A stretch of 64,000 nucleotides of DNA from Microbacterium sp. LCT-H2. Lineage in GTDB: Bacteria > Actinomycetota > Actinomycetes > Actinomycetales > Microbacteriaceae. Below the pieces are notes generated by a model that saw nothing but the letters and a program-made list of their open reading frames with translations, made no database searches and had not been told where the DNA came from. The stretch covers positions 248,001 to 312,000 of the forward strand of contig NZ_MODW01000003.1 in the NCBI RefSeq assembly GCF_001866135.1, in the 5' to 3' direction. Position 1 is the stretch's first letter. Each line of letters begins with the position of its first letter. This document shows, in pieces, positions 1 to 8,593 of this stretch. Both the position numbers and the translations under genes were made by a program.

Positions 1-1175
1 GTGGTGTCCTTCAGACCGATGACGGCGTAGATGTTGCCGGCGGTCAGCTTGTCGACCGGGTTCTCCTTGTTGGCGTGCATCTGGAAGATCTTCCCGATGC
101 GCTCCTTCTTGCCCTTGGTCGAGTTGATGACCTGCGCACCCGACTCGAGCTCGCCCGAGTAGACGCGCACGTACGTCAGACGACCGAAGAACGGGTGCAC
201 GGCGACCTTGAAGGCCAGGGCCGCGAACGGGTCCTTCGCGTCGGGGTGACGCTCGATGATCTTCTCCTCGTCCTTCGGGTCGTGCGCCTCGATGGCAGGC
301 ACGTCCAGCGGGGACGGGAGGTAGTCGACGACGGCGTCCAGCATCGGCTGCACACCGCGGTTCTTGAAGGCGGAGCCGCAGAGGACCGGGTAGATCTCGC
401 TGGCGACGACCATCTTGCGGATGGCGCCCTTGATCTCCGCGACGGTGAGCTCCTCGCCGCCGAAGAACTTCTCGAGAAGCTCCTCGTCGGTCTCGGCGAC
501 CGTCTCCAGCAGCTGCTGGCGGTAGTCCTCGGCCTTGTCCTTGAGGTCGGCCGGGATCTCCTGCACCTCGTAGGAGGCGCCCATGGTCACGTCACCCTTG
601 GCGTCGCCGGGCCACACCAGAGCGCGCATCTCGACGAGGTCGATGACGCCGACGAAGTCGTTCTCGGCACCGATCGGGAGCTGCAGCACCAGCGGCTTGG
701 CGCCGAGGCGGTTGATGATCGTGTCGACCGTGAAGTAGAAGTCTGCGCCGAGCTTGTCCATCTTGTTGACGAAGCAGATGCGGGGAACGTTGTACTTGTC
801 GGCCTGACGCCACACGGTCTCGGACTGGGGCTCGACGCCCTCCTTGCCGTCGAACACGGCGACCGCACCGTCGAGGACGCGGAGCGAGCGCTCCACCTCG
901 ACCGTGAAGTCCACGTGACCGGGGGTGTCGATGATGTTGATCTGGTTCTTGTTCCAGAAGCAGGTCACGGCGGCAGACGTGATCGTGATGCCGCGCTCCT
1001 TCTCCTGCTCCATCCAGTCGGTGGTCGACGCACCGTCGTGCGTCTCGCCGAGCTTGTGGTTGACGCCCGTGTAGAACAGGATGCGCTCGGTCGTCGTGGT
1101 CTTGCCGGCATCGATGTGCGCCATGATGCCGATGTTGCGGACCTTGCTCAGGTCCGTGAGCACGTCTTGTGCCAC
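1..1175 (-). CDS. fusA: Elongation factor G (N-terminal part, cut by window edge)
   Basis: Translocation GTPase of the ribosome. The first 391 codons are in the window and the C-terminal part lies off the left edge. Reading from a GTG start gives the G1 loop AHIDAGKT (about residues 19-26), the switch II motif DTPGHVDF, and the NKMD specificity motif. The GTG start is preceded by AAGGA. It follows rpsG after an 87-bp gap in the standard rpsL-rpsG-fusA operon. No fusidic-acid resistance change can be judged because domains III-V are missing. Identification is secure. Confidence 0.97.
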   Translation of the reverse strand, partial: MAQDVLTDLSKVRNIGIMAHIDAGKTTTTERILFYTGVNHKLGETHDGASTTDWMEQEKERGITITSAAVTCFWNKNQINIIDTPGHVDFTVEVERSLRVLDGAVAVFDGKEGVEPQSETVWRQADKYNVPRICFVNKMDKLGADFYFTVDTIINRLGAKPLVLQLPIGAENDFVGVIDLVEMRALVWPGDAKGDVTMGASYEVQEIPADLKDKAEDYRQQLLETVAETDEELLEKFFGGEELTVAEIKGAIRKMVVASEIYPVLCGSAFKNRGVQPMLDAVVDYLPSPLDVPAIEAHDPKDEEKIIERHPDAKDPFAALAFKVAVHPFFGRLTYVRVYSGELESGAQVINSTKGKKERIGKIFQMHANKENPVDKLTAGNIYAVIGLKDT

Positions 1176-1262
1176 AGGAGTGTCCTTATCTTTTGGAGCA
1201 GGTGTACTGCGAAGAGGGGGTGCCCGCCCCTCGGCGAGTGGCCGAAGGGCGGGCGAAGCTGT

Positions 1263-1733
1263 TTACCAGCGGTAGTGAGCGAACGCGCGGTTCGACTCGG
1301 CCATCTTGTGGGTGTCCTCGCGGCGCTTGACCGCGGCACCCAGGCCGTTCGACGCGTCCAGGATCTCGTTCTGGAGACGCTCGGTCATCGTCTTCTCACG
1401 ACGACCCTTGGCGTAGCTCACGAGCCAGCGCAGCGCGAGGGTGTTCGCGCGGTGCGGCTTGACCTCGACCGGAACCTGGTAGGTCGAGCCACCGACGCGG
1501 CGGCTGCGGACCTCGAGCGTGGGGCGCACGTTGTCGAGCGCCTTCTTCAGGGTGGCGACGGCGTCCTGGCCGTTCTTCGCCTCGACGCCGCGGAGGGCGC
1601 CGTAGACGATCGACTCGGCCAGCGACTTCTTGCCGTCGACGAGGATCTTGTTCACCAGCGAGGTGACGATCGGAGCGCCGTAGACCGGGTCGTTGACGAC
1701 GGGGCGCTTGGGGGCGGGACCCTTACGAGGCAT
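1263..1733 (-). CDS. rpsG: 30S ribosomal protein S7
   Basis: 156-residue S7, the primary assembly protein of the 30S head. It begins [10 protein letters not shown] and carries the family run [17 protein letters not shown] in the middle and [10 protein letters not shown] at the C-terminus. Length and ends match the family exactly. It starts 5 bp after the rpsL stop, so the two are co-translated from one mRNA, with fusA downstream. Confidence 0.98.
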   Translation of the reverse strand: MPRKGPAPKRPVVNDPVYGAPIVTSLVNKILVDGKKSLAESIVYGALRGVEAKNGQDAVATLKKALDNVRPTLEVRSRRVGGSTYQVPVEVKPHRANTLALRWLVSYAKGRREKTMTERLQNEILDASNGLGAAVKRREDTHKMAESNRAFAHYRW

Positions 1734-1738
1734 CTAAC

Positions 1739-2107
1739 TCAACCCTTCTTCGCGCCGTAGCGGGAACGAGCCTGCTTACGGTTCTTGACGGCCTGGGTGT
1801 CCAGAGCGCCACGGACGATCTTGTAACGCACACCGGGGAGGTCCTTCACACGACCGCCGCGGACGAGCACCAGGGAGTGCTCCTGCAGGTTGTGGCCCTC
1901 ACCGGGGATGTACGCGGTGACCTCGGTCCCGTTGCGGAGCTTCACACGAGCGACCTTGCGCATCGCCGAGTTCGGCTTCTTCGGGGTGGTGGTGTAGACG
2001 CGGGTGCAGACCCCGGCCTGCTGCGGGTTCGCCTTGAGCGCGGGCGCCTTGGTCTTGGTGACCTTGGGCGAGCGACCCTTGCGAACCAACTGCTGAATGG
2101 TTGGCAC
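1739..2107 (-). CDS. rpsL: 30S ribosomal protein S12
   Basis: 122-residue S12, the decoding-centre protein. The start is GTG (read as Met-Pro-Thr-Ile), preceded by GGAGAG. The conserved [13 protein letters not shown] segment holds K43, and the [13 protein letters not shown] segment holds K88 and the adjacent Asp. All are wild type at the classical streptomycin-resistance positions, so the sequence predicts a streptomycin-sensitive ribosome. First gene of rpsL-rpsG-fusA. Confidence 0.98.
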   Translation of the reverse strand: MPTIQQLVRKGRSPKVTKTKAPALKANPQQAGVCTRVYTTTPKKPNSAMRKVARVKLRNGTEVTAYIPGEGHNLQEHSLVLVRGGRVKDLPGVRYKIVRGALDTQAVKNRKQARSRYGAKKG

Positions 2108-2273
2108 GTTCTCTCCTCATAGTGCTGCACGGTGACAGCGTGATGGGTTTCACATCATGACCCACCGGCACGCCGGAACCGACGAGCTTTTGGTGTGGTG
2201 GGTATGCCGTGGGGGCGGACCGGCGAGGTGCCGACGCCCAGCGCGCACGTCAGGACGTGCACACACCTGATCA

Positions 2274-2302
2274 AGTGTAATGCCGCGTAACCTGACGGTC
2301 AA
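2274..2302 (-). promoter_or_regulatory. Promoter of the rpsL operon
   Basis: On the minus strand a -35 TTGACC (2297-2302) and a -10 TACACT (2274-2279) are separated by exactly 17 bp. This is the best sigma70-type promoter in the window. It implies a leader of about 160 nt before the rpsL GTG, unlike the leaderless genes around it. The leader (2108-2267) contains no ORF that I can support. Confidence 0.8.
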
Positions 2303-2334
2303 ATGACGGTCGCACTCCCCCGCGCCGCCCGAAG

Positions 2335-2982
2335 TCAGGGGATGTCGGGGTCGAACGGCGAGTCCAGCGACTCCGTGAGCTCGGCGAGAAGCGCCTCGAT
2401 CTGCGGCTCGACATGTCGCGACACCGCCGCCTGGATGGTGATCCGGTGTCGGAGCAGGATCCCGCAGATCTCGCGCCCGACGAGGTTCGCGTACTCATCC
2501 GCCAAGGCGACTTCCTGCCGCAGCGCGGTCTTCGCCTCGTCCGACAGCGGGGGCAGCGGCGGCAACTCGGCGGCGGAGTCGTCAGCGAGACCGGCGATCG
2601 TGAAGAGGAAGGGGGCGCCGGGTACGGGCTCCGGATCCAGGGGCAGGCCCTCGAACTCGGGGTCGAGGTCCTCCGTCGGTCGGTAGCTGCGGGCGCGGTT
2701 GCGCGCGGCCTGCTGATCGAGCTCGCGCTGCAGGGTCGGGAGGTTCCGCGCGGTGTACTCCGCGACCGCGTGGTCGACGATCGTCTTGATGCGCGTCGAC
2801 AGCCCATGCTGGACGCCGTGCGGCGTGGTGCCCGCGATGCCTGCGGCGGCGAGGACGGGCGAGCCGAGACAGCGTCGGCACGGCGCAGTCCTTCCGCGGT
2901 GGGTCGCCGGCTCCCAGCGCGGCACCCAGCGCAACCAGGCCTCGACGGCCTGGTCGACCTGCGCCTCCAACGAGCGCTCCAC
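2335..2982 (-). CDS. Conserved hypothetical protein with CxxC pair
   Basis: About 215 residues, soluble and acidic, with no recognised domain. There is one CRRC pair near the N-terminus in an arginine- and tryptophan-rich context, and the rest is predicted helical (EVALADEYANLVGREICGILLRHR). I chose the GTG giving VERSLEAQV, because a TACGCT -10 box (2989-2994) lies exactly 6 nt upstream, the spacing seen at many leaderless genes here. An ATG at 3012 is also possible. Function unknown. Confidence 0.7.
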   Translation of the reverse strand: MERSLEAQVDQAVEAWLRWVPRWEPATHRGRTAPCRRCLGSPVLAAAGIAGTTPHGVQHGLSTRIKTIVDHAVAEYTARNLPTLQRELDQQAARNRARSYRPTEDLDPEFEGLPLDPEPVPGAPFLFTIAGLADDSAAELPPLPPLSDEAKTALRQEVALADEYANLVGREICGILLRHRITIQAAVSRHVEPQIEALLAELTESLDSPFDPDIP

Positions 2983-3031
2983 CCCACCAGCGTACGGCGC
3001 GTCGCCGCTCACGGCGCGGATTTGCGGGGTG

Positions 3032-3463
3032 TCACTCCCCCTCGTCGCGCTCCCACGGCCATCTCGGCCGTGCAGACCTCGTTCGGCGGAGGGCTATCCC
3101 GCCCCAGGCGGCCACCGCTGCGGCGGCGAGGAGCACGAGGCTCGCGCCGCCGCGGACGAGATCTCCGGCGACGGCCGTGGCCACGACCACATCGCTCGTC
3201 GCGACGAGCACGGCGATCCAGACGGTGACCACGTGCACGAGGGCCGTGAGCAGCGCGATCACGGGAGCGGAGCCGAAGGAGGCGTGTCCCCGCCGCACCG
3301 TCGCCCACAGCGAGAGGGCGAACACGATGACGGCCATGACCATGCCGGACACTCCAGGGATCTGCCCCAGGCCCGGGACGTCGATGATGTCGCGGTCGGT
3401 GGCGACGCTCAGGGCGCCGAGACCGAAGACGGCGAGGGCGAAGAAGGCGATGGTCGCCATCAC
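3032..3463 (-). CDS. Small polytopic membrane protein, start uncertain
   Basis: About 143 residues with roughly four hydrophobic segments and a basic C-terminus ending RWPWERDEGE. The first usable in-frame start codon is GTG (3461-3463), followed at once by ATG. Plausible coding sequence (NTTTPNPRGPESAG) continues about 20 codons further upstream but has no ATG, GTG or TTG: an ATC sits where a start would be expected, just after the stop of the upstream gene. A perfect 11-bp hairpin overlaps that extension. No function can be assigned. Confidence 0.55.
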   Translation of the reverse strand: MMATIAFFALAVFGLGALSVATDRDIIDVPGLGQIPGVSGMVMAVIVFALSLWATVRRGHASFGSAPVIALLTALVHVVTVWIAVLVATSDVVVATAVAGDLVRGGASLVLLAAAAVAAWGGIALRRTRSARPRWPWERDEGE

Positions 3464-3481
3464 CGCCGCCAGGACAGCCGA

Positions 3482-3511
3482 AACCCCCGCGGACTCGGGC
3501 CCGCGGGGGTT
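3482..3511 (-). terminator. GC-rich hairpin after the 371-residue membrane protein gene
   Basis: Perfect 11-bp inverted repeat AACCCCCGCGG / CCGCGGGGGTT with an 8-nt loop, 20 bp downstream of the minus-strand stop at 3532. The T-run is short (TTTC). It fits a factor-independent terminator but overlaps the possible 5' end of the next gene. Confidence 0.6.
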
Positions 3512-3531
3512 CGGCGTGGTGGTGTTCGTGA

Positions 3532-4647
3532 TTACCTCGACAGGGTGGGACCGGCCTCGAGGGTGCGCTCGTACTCGCGCTGCGCCTCCTCGTTCAGCTC
3601 GGTCTTGCGGGCACCGCTGCGGGCCACCCAGGCACCGAACCAGATGGTGAGCTCGCGAGCGAAGACGAAGGCCGCGATGGCCAGCGGGGCGAGCAGCTGC
3701 TCGCCCGCGAGTTCGAGACCCTGCGACGCGGTGAGCTTCCAGAAGGGCGCCTCGAAGAGCTGGCCCAGGATGTGTCCGGCGTAGGCGATCAGCCCGACCA
3801 CGATGCCGAACACCACCCACAGGCCCCAGCGGCCGCGGTTGATGATGGCTCCCAGGAGCCAGAAGCCGAGGAAGAACACGACCACCGGGGTCCAGAACCC
3901 CCACGTGAGGAGCGGGGCGACGAGCGCCTCGCCGATGTTCTCCCCGTTCACGTCGCCGGCCAGGGCGCCGAGGCCGAGCGTGGTGGCGAGGTAGAGCAGC
4001 GCGAAGGCGACGGTGGCGAGCAGACCGATGGCCCCGGCGGTGCCGCGGTTGCCGCGCTCGCGCGGCGGCTCCGGTGCCTGCACGAAGATCGGCTGCGGCT
4101 GCTGCGGTGCGGCGGCCGCGCCGTTCGTGAGCGGTTCGGACGGCACGATCCGGGTGTCGGTGTCGTCGGCGTGCGATGCGTAGGCCGCGCCGGCCATGGC
4201 CGACTCCTCGTGCGCGTGACTGCTCGGCGTGGAGTACAGCGAGGTCTCCGGCGTCGCGTACAGCGAGGTCTCGGGGGTCGCATCGCGGCGGTCGGCGTCG
4301 CGGAGGTCCGCGTCACGGCGGTCGGCGTCGAAGCGGTCGCCGTCGGTGCGCGAGGGCGTCGGGGCGGCGGAGCTGAAGGTGCCGGGGTGGTCTCGCTCGG
4401 CGGCCTCGAAGGCGGCGAGATCGGGGTCGACGGCGGGCTCCTGCCGCGTCGCGGACTGGTCGGCCGCAGGCTCGGAGGAGGCCGCGGTGGCCTCTGCGGC
4501 GCGGGAATCATCCGCACGGGCGTCGTCGGCGTGGCCGGGGACATCTCCGCGGGCCACCGCCGCGGCGTCGAGACCGGCGTTCGCGCTGCCGACGACGTCG
4601 TCGACGTCGTTCGACTTCTCGGGCTGACGAGCCTCGGGATCACTCAT
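3532..4647 (-). CDS. Membrane protein with long acidic repetitive N-terminus
   Basis: 371 residues. Residues 1 to about 200 are disordered, rich in Asp, Ala, Glu and Pro, and carry short tandem repeats (RRDAD/LRDAD units and two ATPETSLY units). Residues about 205-345 contain four to five hydrophobic segments, followed by a charged tail (ARKTELNEEAQREYERTLE). An AGAGG lies upstream of the ATG. The architecture resembles actinobacterial membrane proteins with low-complexity cytoplasmic heads, but I recognise no named family. Convergent hairpin downstream. Confidence 0.8.
   Translation of the reverse strand: MSDPEARQPEKSNDVDDVVGSANAGLDAAAVARGDVPGHADDARADDSRAAEATAASSEPAADQSATRQEPAVDPDLAAFEAAERDHPGTFSSAAPTPSRTDGDRFDADRRDADLRDADRRDATPETSLYATPETSLYSTPSSHAHEESAMAGAAYASHADDTDTRIVPSEPLTNGAAAAPQQPQPIFVQAPEPPRERGNRGTAGAIGLLATVAFALLYLATTLGLGALAGDVNGENIGEALVAPLLTWGFWTPVVVFFLGFWLLGAIINRGRWGLWVVFGIVVGLIAYAGHILGQLFEAPFWKLTASQGLELAGEQLLAPLAIAAFVFARELTIWFGAWVARSGARKTELNEEAQREYERTLEAGPTLSR
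4231..4346. repeat. In-frame tandem repeats within the membrane protein gene
   Basis: GTACAGCGAGGTCTC occurs at 4234-4248 and 4258-4272 (24-bp period). It is followed at 4280-4346 by degenerate 15-bp units built on GTCGGCGTCGCGG. Both periods are multiples of three, so copy-number change would preserve the frame. This is a likely site of length variation between strains. Confidence 0.7.
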
Positions 4648-4760
4648 GGGGTGCGCCTCTCATCGGGGATGTGCAGTGCGAGATTACCGCCGCGGCTCCC
4701 GACGCTTCCTTAGGCGTGCCGACGTGTCGCCATACGCGTGCTTCCGCGGGTCCATGCCGT

Positions 4761-4913
4761 TCACGGGAAGGTGTTGCGAAGCGCATCCCCGGCGAACTGC
4801 GCGAGGATCGGCACCATCGGCAGCGAGAGCCAGACGAGCCCGGCGACGATGCCCGCGCACACGATGCCGGCGAACCAGCTCATCCCGAGGTTCCGACCAC
4901 CCACCCGTGCCAT
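4761..4913 (-). CDS. Small membrane protein (50 residues)
   Basis: MARVGGRNLGMSWF followed by one or two hydrophobic segments (AGIVCAGIVAGLVWLSLPMV) and a short polar tail. The ATG is chosen over an upstream start because TACGGT (4920-4925) lies exactly 6 nt before it, the leaderless pattern of this genome. Function unknown. Expression as a single short gene is plausible but unproven. Confidence 0.6.
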   Translation of the reverse strand: MARVGGRNLGMSWFAGIVCAGIVAGLVWLSLPMVPILAQFAGDALRNTFP

Positions 4914-4977
4914 GATCCCACCGTAGGCCCGAGCCCCCGCGCAGGCCGTGAGCAACGCCGCGACGCGGCGGCCTCGG

Positions 4978-5634
4978 TCAGCGGACGCCGCGACCGCGCA
5001 TCCGCCACAGCAGCCAGAGCCCGGAAGCCGGGACCAGCAGGAACCCCAGCAGCAGGAGCAGGTGCCACTCCCCGAAGGAGGGCACGAGCGGGTTCACCAC
5101 CTCCGGCATCGTCTCGCCGCCGGTCGAGCTGCCGGACGCCGATCCGGTGGAGAAGCCGGTCATGGTCGAGGTGATCAGGAAGGACAGACCGGTGGCGACG
5201 AAGGGCACCAGGATCGCGACGGCCTTCTCCCAGGTCCGCCACATCGCGCTCAGGCTCACGAGCACCGCTCCCACGAACCAGCCGACGATCGGCACCACGA
5301 TCCCGCCGAAGCTCAGCGTGAGCGCGGCCGCGATCGCGAAGCCCCGCGTCGCGGTCGTCGGCGTTCGCGGTGCCGACGGAGCGGGAGTGGGCGCAGGGAA
5401 CACGACGGGCGGTGCCGTCGGCACCTCGTCCTCCGCCTCACGCGCGATCCCCCGCGGGTCTCCGAGGCGGTCGATCCGCTCCGCGGTTGCGACCGCGTCG
5501 AGCCCGTCGAGCTCCTCTGCGATCCCGCCGCGGATCTCGGACGCGACGCCGTGCGGAAGTCCGCCCATCGCCGCGTCCAGCCGGGCCAGGTAGTCGTCAC
5601 GCAGCTCGGCTGCGGTCTTCTCGGTCATGGTCAT
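4978..5634 (-). CDS. HAAS (DUF1700-like) transmembrane protein
   Basis: 218 residues. The N-terminal segment RDDYLARLDAAMGGLP...EIRGGIAEELDGL matches the helical HAAS signature usually encoded next to PadR regulators. A Pro/Ala/Thr linker follows, then four to five membrane spans (about residues 95-210). The ATG overlaps the padR stop (ATGA at 5631-5634), so the pair is translationally coupled. By family precedent the PadR protein controls this membrane protein. The signal is unknown. Confidence 0.85.
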   Translation of the reverse strand: MTMTEKTAAELRDDYLARLDAAMGGLPHGVASEIRGGIAEELDGLDAVATAERIDRLGDPRGIAREAEDEVPTAPPVVFPAPTPAPSAPRTPTTATRGFAIAAALTLSFGGIVVPIVGWFVGAVLVSLSAMWRTWEKAVAILVPFVATGLSFLITSTMTGFSTGSASGSSTGGETMPEVVNPLVPSFGEWHLLLLLGFLLVPASGLWLLWRMRGRGVR

Positions 5635-5957
5635 CCTTCCCCCACCATGCCCGTGACGGCACGGGCGAACGGCGCCCACTGCGCCCGGAAGCGCGCGAGC
5701 TGATCGATACCGGCATCCGTGAGCCGGTAGTACTTGCGCACCGGACCGCTCTCCGACGGCCGGTCGAACGTCGTCACCCAGCCGTTGTCGCGCAACCGCC
5801 CGAGGAGCGGATACAGCGTGCCGATACTGGCGATCAGCCCGGCGCCGGTGAGTGCATCCGACAGCTGCCAGCCGTACATGGGCTCGCGCGAGAGCAGGCC
5901 GAGTACGCAGTACTCGACCACCCCCTTGCGCATCTGCGCACCGACGTCCGCTGTCAT
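5631..5957 (-). CDS. PadR-family transcriptional regulator
   Basis: 108-residue winged-helix regulator. MRKGVVEYCVLGLLSREPMYGWQL is the PadR N-terminal helix, SIGTLYPLLGRLRDNGWV the recognition region, and PVRKYYRLTDAG the wing and C-terminal helix. It is first in a two-gene operon with the HAAS protein. TACCTT (5965-5970) stands 7 nt before the ATG, so the mRNA is nearly leaderless. Confidence 0.92.
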   Translation of the reverse strand: MTADVGAQMRKGVVEYCVLGLLSREPMYGWQLSDALTGAGLIASIGTLYPLLGRLRDNGWVTTFDRPSESGPVRKYYRLTDAGIDQLARFRAQWAPFARAVTGMVGEG

Positions 5958-6006
5958 GCCTCACAAGGTAGCATGTGACGCAGGATAGCGGGGAGCGGTT
6001 CTTCGA

Positions 6007-6915
6007 TCAGCCCTTGGTCGCTCCGGCGGTCAGACCGCCGACGATGTACTTCTGCAGGAAGAGGAACAGCACCATGACCGGGATCGCGGCCATGACCGCG
6101 CCGGCGGAGAAGGCCGACCAGTCGGCGTAGCGGGGGTTCGCCACGAGCTTGGTCAGACCGACGACGAGGGTCTGCTGGTCCACGTCGACGAGCATGACGC
6201 TGGCGATCACGTATTCGTTCACCGTGCCGATGAAGGAGAGCAGGCCGACGACCGCGAGGATCGGGGCGACCAGGCGCAGGATGATCGTGAAGAAGATCCG
6301 CGCGTGCCCGGCGCCGTCGATGCGGGCGGCCTCGTCGATCTCCTTCGGGATCGTGTTGAAGAAGCCGTACATGAGGTAGGTGTTCACGCCGAGCGCGCCA
6401 CCGAGATAGACGAGGATCAGCCCGGTGTGCGTGTTGAGCCCGATCGCCGGGAACCAGTCCCCCAGTGTCGACATCAGCAGGAAGATCGCGACGACCGCGA
6501 GGAGCTGCGGGAACATCTGCACCACGACGATGGTGACGAGCCCCACGCGGCGGCCCGCGAACCGCATGCGGGAGAAGGCATATGCCGCGCAGGCTCCGAT
6601 GAAGACGGTGACCGCGCCCGTCACGACCGCGATGAGCAGGGTGTTCAGGAACCACGTCCCGTACGGATTCTGCGGGTCGCTGAGGATGCGCACGTAGCTG
6701 TCGATCCCGATGGCCGAGAAGAGCTGGTTCGACCCGGTGAGCGTGCCGTTCGGATTGAGGGAGGCCGACACGACGTACAGGAGCGGGAAGAGGGCGAAGG
6801 CGCTCACCACGATGGCGACGAGGTGACGCCATCCGGTGTCGGCGAACCAGGCGCCGAACGAACGACGCGGCGGAGCGGTGCGCGGGGCGGTGGCGGTGCT
6901 GGGGGCGGTGCTCAT
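6007..6915 (-). CDS. malG: Maltose-type ABC transporter permease MalG
   Basis: 302 residues, six predicted membrane spans, with the EAA loop EIDEAARIDGAGHARIFF that docks the ATPase. The N-terminus has a Pro/Ala-rich cytoplasmic tail. The ATG follows the malF stop by one base, so translation is coupled. Together with MalE and MalF it forms an importer for maltose or another alpha-glucan. No MalK/MsmK ATPase is encoded nearby, so a shared ATPase must be supplied from elsewhere. Confidence 0.92.
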   Translation of the reverse strand: MSTAPSTATAPRTAPPRRSFGAWFADTGWRHLVAIVVSAFALFPLLYVVSASLNPNGTLTGSNQLFSAIGIDSYVRILSDPQNPYGTWFLNTLLIAVVTGAVTVFIGACAAYAFSRMRFAGRRVGLVTIVVVQMFPQLLAVVAIFLLMSTLGDWFPAIGLNTHTGLILVYLGGALGVNTYLMYGFFNTIPKEIDEAARIDGAGHARIFFTIILRLVAPILAVVGLLSFIGTVNEYVIASVMLVDVDQQTLVVGLTKLVANPRYADWSAFSAGAVMAAIPVMVLFLFLQKYIVGGLTAGATKG

Positions 6916-6916
6916 G

Positions 6917-8521
6917 TCAGTTCAGCTCCTCGAGGGCCTTGGTCTTGCGGAAGCTGATGATCGAGATCGTCGCGACCACGACGAAGATCAGGATCGTGAA
7001 GGCGGAGGCGAGCCCGTAGTCGCGGGTCTGTCCGGTGAAGGCCACCTTGTAGACCATCGAGATGAGGATGTCGGTGTGGCCGACGGGGATCGACACATCG
7101 CTGAAGCGCGGGCCGCCCTTGGTGAGCATGTAGATCAGGTTGAAGTTGTTGAAGTTGAACGCGAACGACGAGATCAGCAGCGGTGCCACGGTCACCAGCA
7201 GCAGCGGCAGCTTGATCCGGCGGAAGATCTGCCACGCGTTCGCGCCGTCCATGACGGCGGCCTCGTTCACGTCGTCCGGGATGCCCTGCAGCGCCCCCAT
7301 GCAGACGAGGAACATGTACGGGAAGCCGAGCCAGAGGTTCACCAGGAGCACGGACACCTTCGCCAGCACCGGATCGGTGAGCCACGGGATGGCCGCGCCA
7401 CCGAACAGCACCTGGTTGATGAACCCGAAGCTCTCGTTCATCATCCCGGCCCAGACGAGCGCGGAGAGGAACGCGGGGAAGGCGTACGGGAGGATGAGGA
7501 TGATCCGGTAGCCGTTGCGGAAGCGCATCCGCGTGTTGTTGAAGACGAGCGCGAGCAGCAGGCCGAGGAAGAAGGTCGTCGCGACGGACACCAGCGCGAA
7601 CACGAAGGTCCAGACGGTGACGGAGATGAGCGGGCCGCGGATGGACTCGTCGGTCACCGCGCGGACGAAGTTGTCGAAGCCGACCGTGGTCTGCCAGCCG
7701 GGCAGCAGCTGCTCGCCGTCCTCCGCGGTGAACGCACCGTCACCGGTGTCGCTGTAGACGGTGCCGGTCGCGGTGTCCGTGATCGTGTCGGCAGCGGCGT
7801 CGTAGGTCAGCGTCGAGACGTAGAGGTAGCCGTTCTGCCCATCGGGCGCACGGAGGCTGCCATCGTTAGGGTCGTCGCTGAACGGGACCGAGAGCTGCTC
7901 CAGCTCCTCCGACAGGGTGAAGACGGTGGCGAGCGGAAGCGTGGTCCACCCGTCCACGGCGACGGCCTTGCCGCCTTCGAACTCCGCGTCGACCGCGGCG
8001 AGAGGCTGCTCCGCCGTGCCGAGGAGCGCATCGCCATCCTCGGGATCCGTGACGAGGAGGCCGTAGGTGCCGAACTGCTCGACCACCGTGACGGGGTACG
8101 TCGGAGAGTCCTCCACGCGCTCCTGCGCGGAGGCGAGCAGCGACGAGATCGCCTGCTCCTTGCTCCCGTTGTGGCCGGTGCCGTAGTTCGTGAAGCCGAT
8201 GTAGCCCGTGTAGAGGAGCGTGAAGACCTGGAACAGGACCAGGAAGATGATGCCGGGGGTGAGGTACTTCGCCGCGATGCGCTTGCGGGAGAAGTAGATG
8301 TAGTTGACGACGACCGTCACCGCGACGACGAGGCCGAGGACCAGCCACTCGTGCTGCACGAGCAGCACGAACACGGCGTAGACGGCGATCGCGTCCACGA
8401 TCGCCAGCAACAGGATCTTGAGCAGCATCCACCCGATCGGTCGGGAGGCCGCCTCGGCGATCTTCGCGGCCTGGCGCTGCCGAGGAGTGGGAGGCGCGGT
8501 GCGCTCTTCGGTGTCTGTCAT
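6917..8521 (-). CDS. malF: Maltose-type ABC transporter permease MalF
   Basis: 534 residues. N-terminal spans are followed by an extracytoplasmic domain of about 165 residues (roughly 115-280), equivalent to the MalF P2 loop, and then the permease core with the EAA motif DVNEAAVMDGANAWQIFRRI near residue 435. The ATG has GAGGA upstream. Distance to malE is 72 bp, nearly half of it occupied by a strong hairpin. The large P2-like loop supports a MalF type rather than a generic sugar permease. Confidence 0.92.
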   Translation of the reverse strand: MTDTEERTAPPTPRQRQAAKIAEAASRPIGWMLLKILLLAIVDAIAVYAVFVLLVQHEWLVLGLVVAVTVVVNYIYFSRKRIAAKYLTPGIIFLVLFQVFTLLYTGYIGFTNYGTGHNGSKEQAISSLLASAQERVEDSPTYPVTVVEQFGTYGLLVTDPEDGDALLGTAEQPLAAVDAEFEGGKAVAVDGWTTLPLATVFTLSEELEQLSVPFSDDPNDGSLRAPDGQNGYLYVSTLTYDAAADTITDTATGTVYSDTGDGAFTAEDGEQLLPGWQTTVGFDNFVRAVTDESIRGPLISVTVWTFVFALVSVATTFFLGLLLALVFNNTRMRFRNGYRIILILPYAFPAFLSALVWAGMMNESFGFINQVLFGGAAIPWLTDPVLAKVSVLLVNLWLGFPYMFLVCMGALQGIPDDVNEAAVMDGANAWQIFRRIKLPLLLVTVAPLLISSFAFNFNNFNLIYMLTKGGPRFSDVSIPVGHTDILISMVYKVAFTGQTRDYGLASAFTILIFVVVATISIISFRKTKALEELN

Positions 8522-8538
8522 GTCGTCCTCGTCATGGT

Positions 8539-8574
8539 CCTGCCGGGGCGGGCCGGTCGGCCCGCCCCGGCAGG
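8539..8574 (-). promoter_or_regulatory. 16-bp-arm hairpin between malE and malF
   Basis: Perfect inverted repeat with arms at 8539-8554 and 8559-8574 and a GGTC loop, no T-run. It lies between the abundant binding-protein gene and the permease genes. By analogy with other binding-protein operons it probably stabilises the malE message or attenuates read-through to malFG. That role is inferred from position. Confidence 0.75.
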
Positions 8575-8593
8575 GTCGTCATCTTGTCGGCCG

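Noticed and set aside
75-1760. A 561-codon plus-strand frame over fusA and rpsG
   Set aside because: Antisense to two unmistakable translation genes.
1739-2107. Streptomycin-resistance change in S12
   Set aside because: K43 and K88 are wild type.
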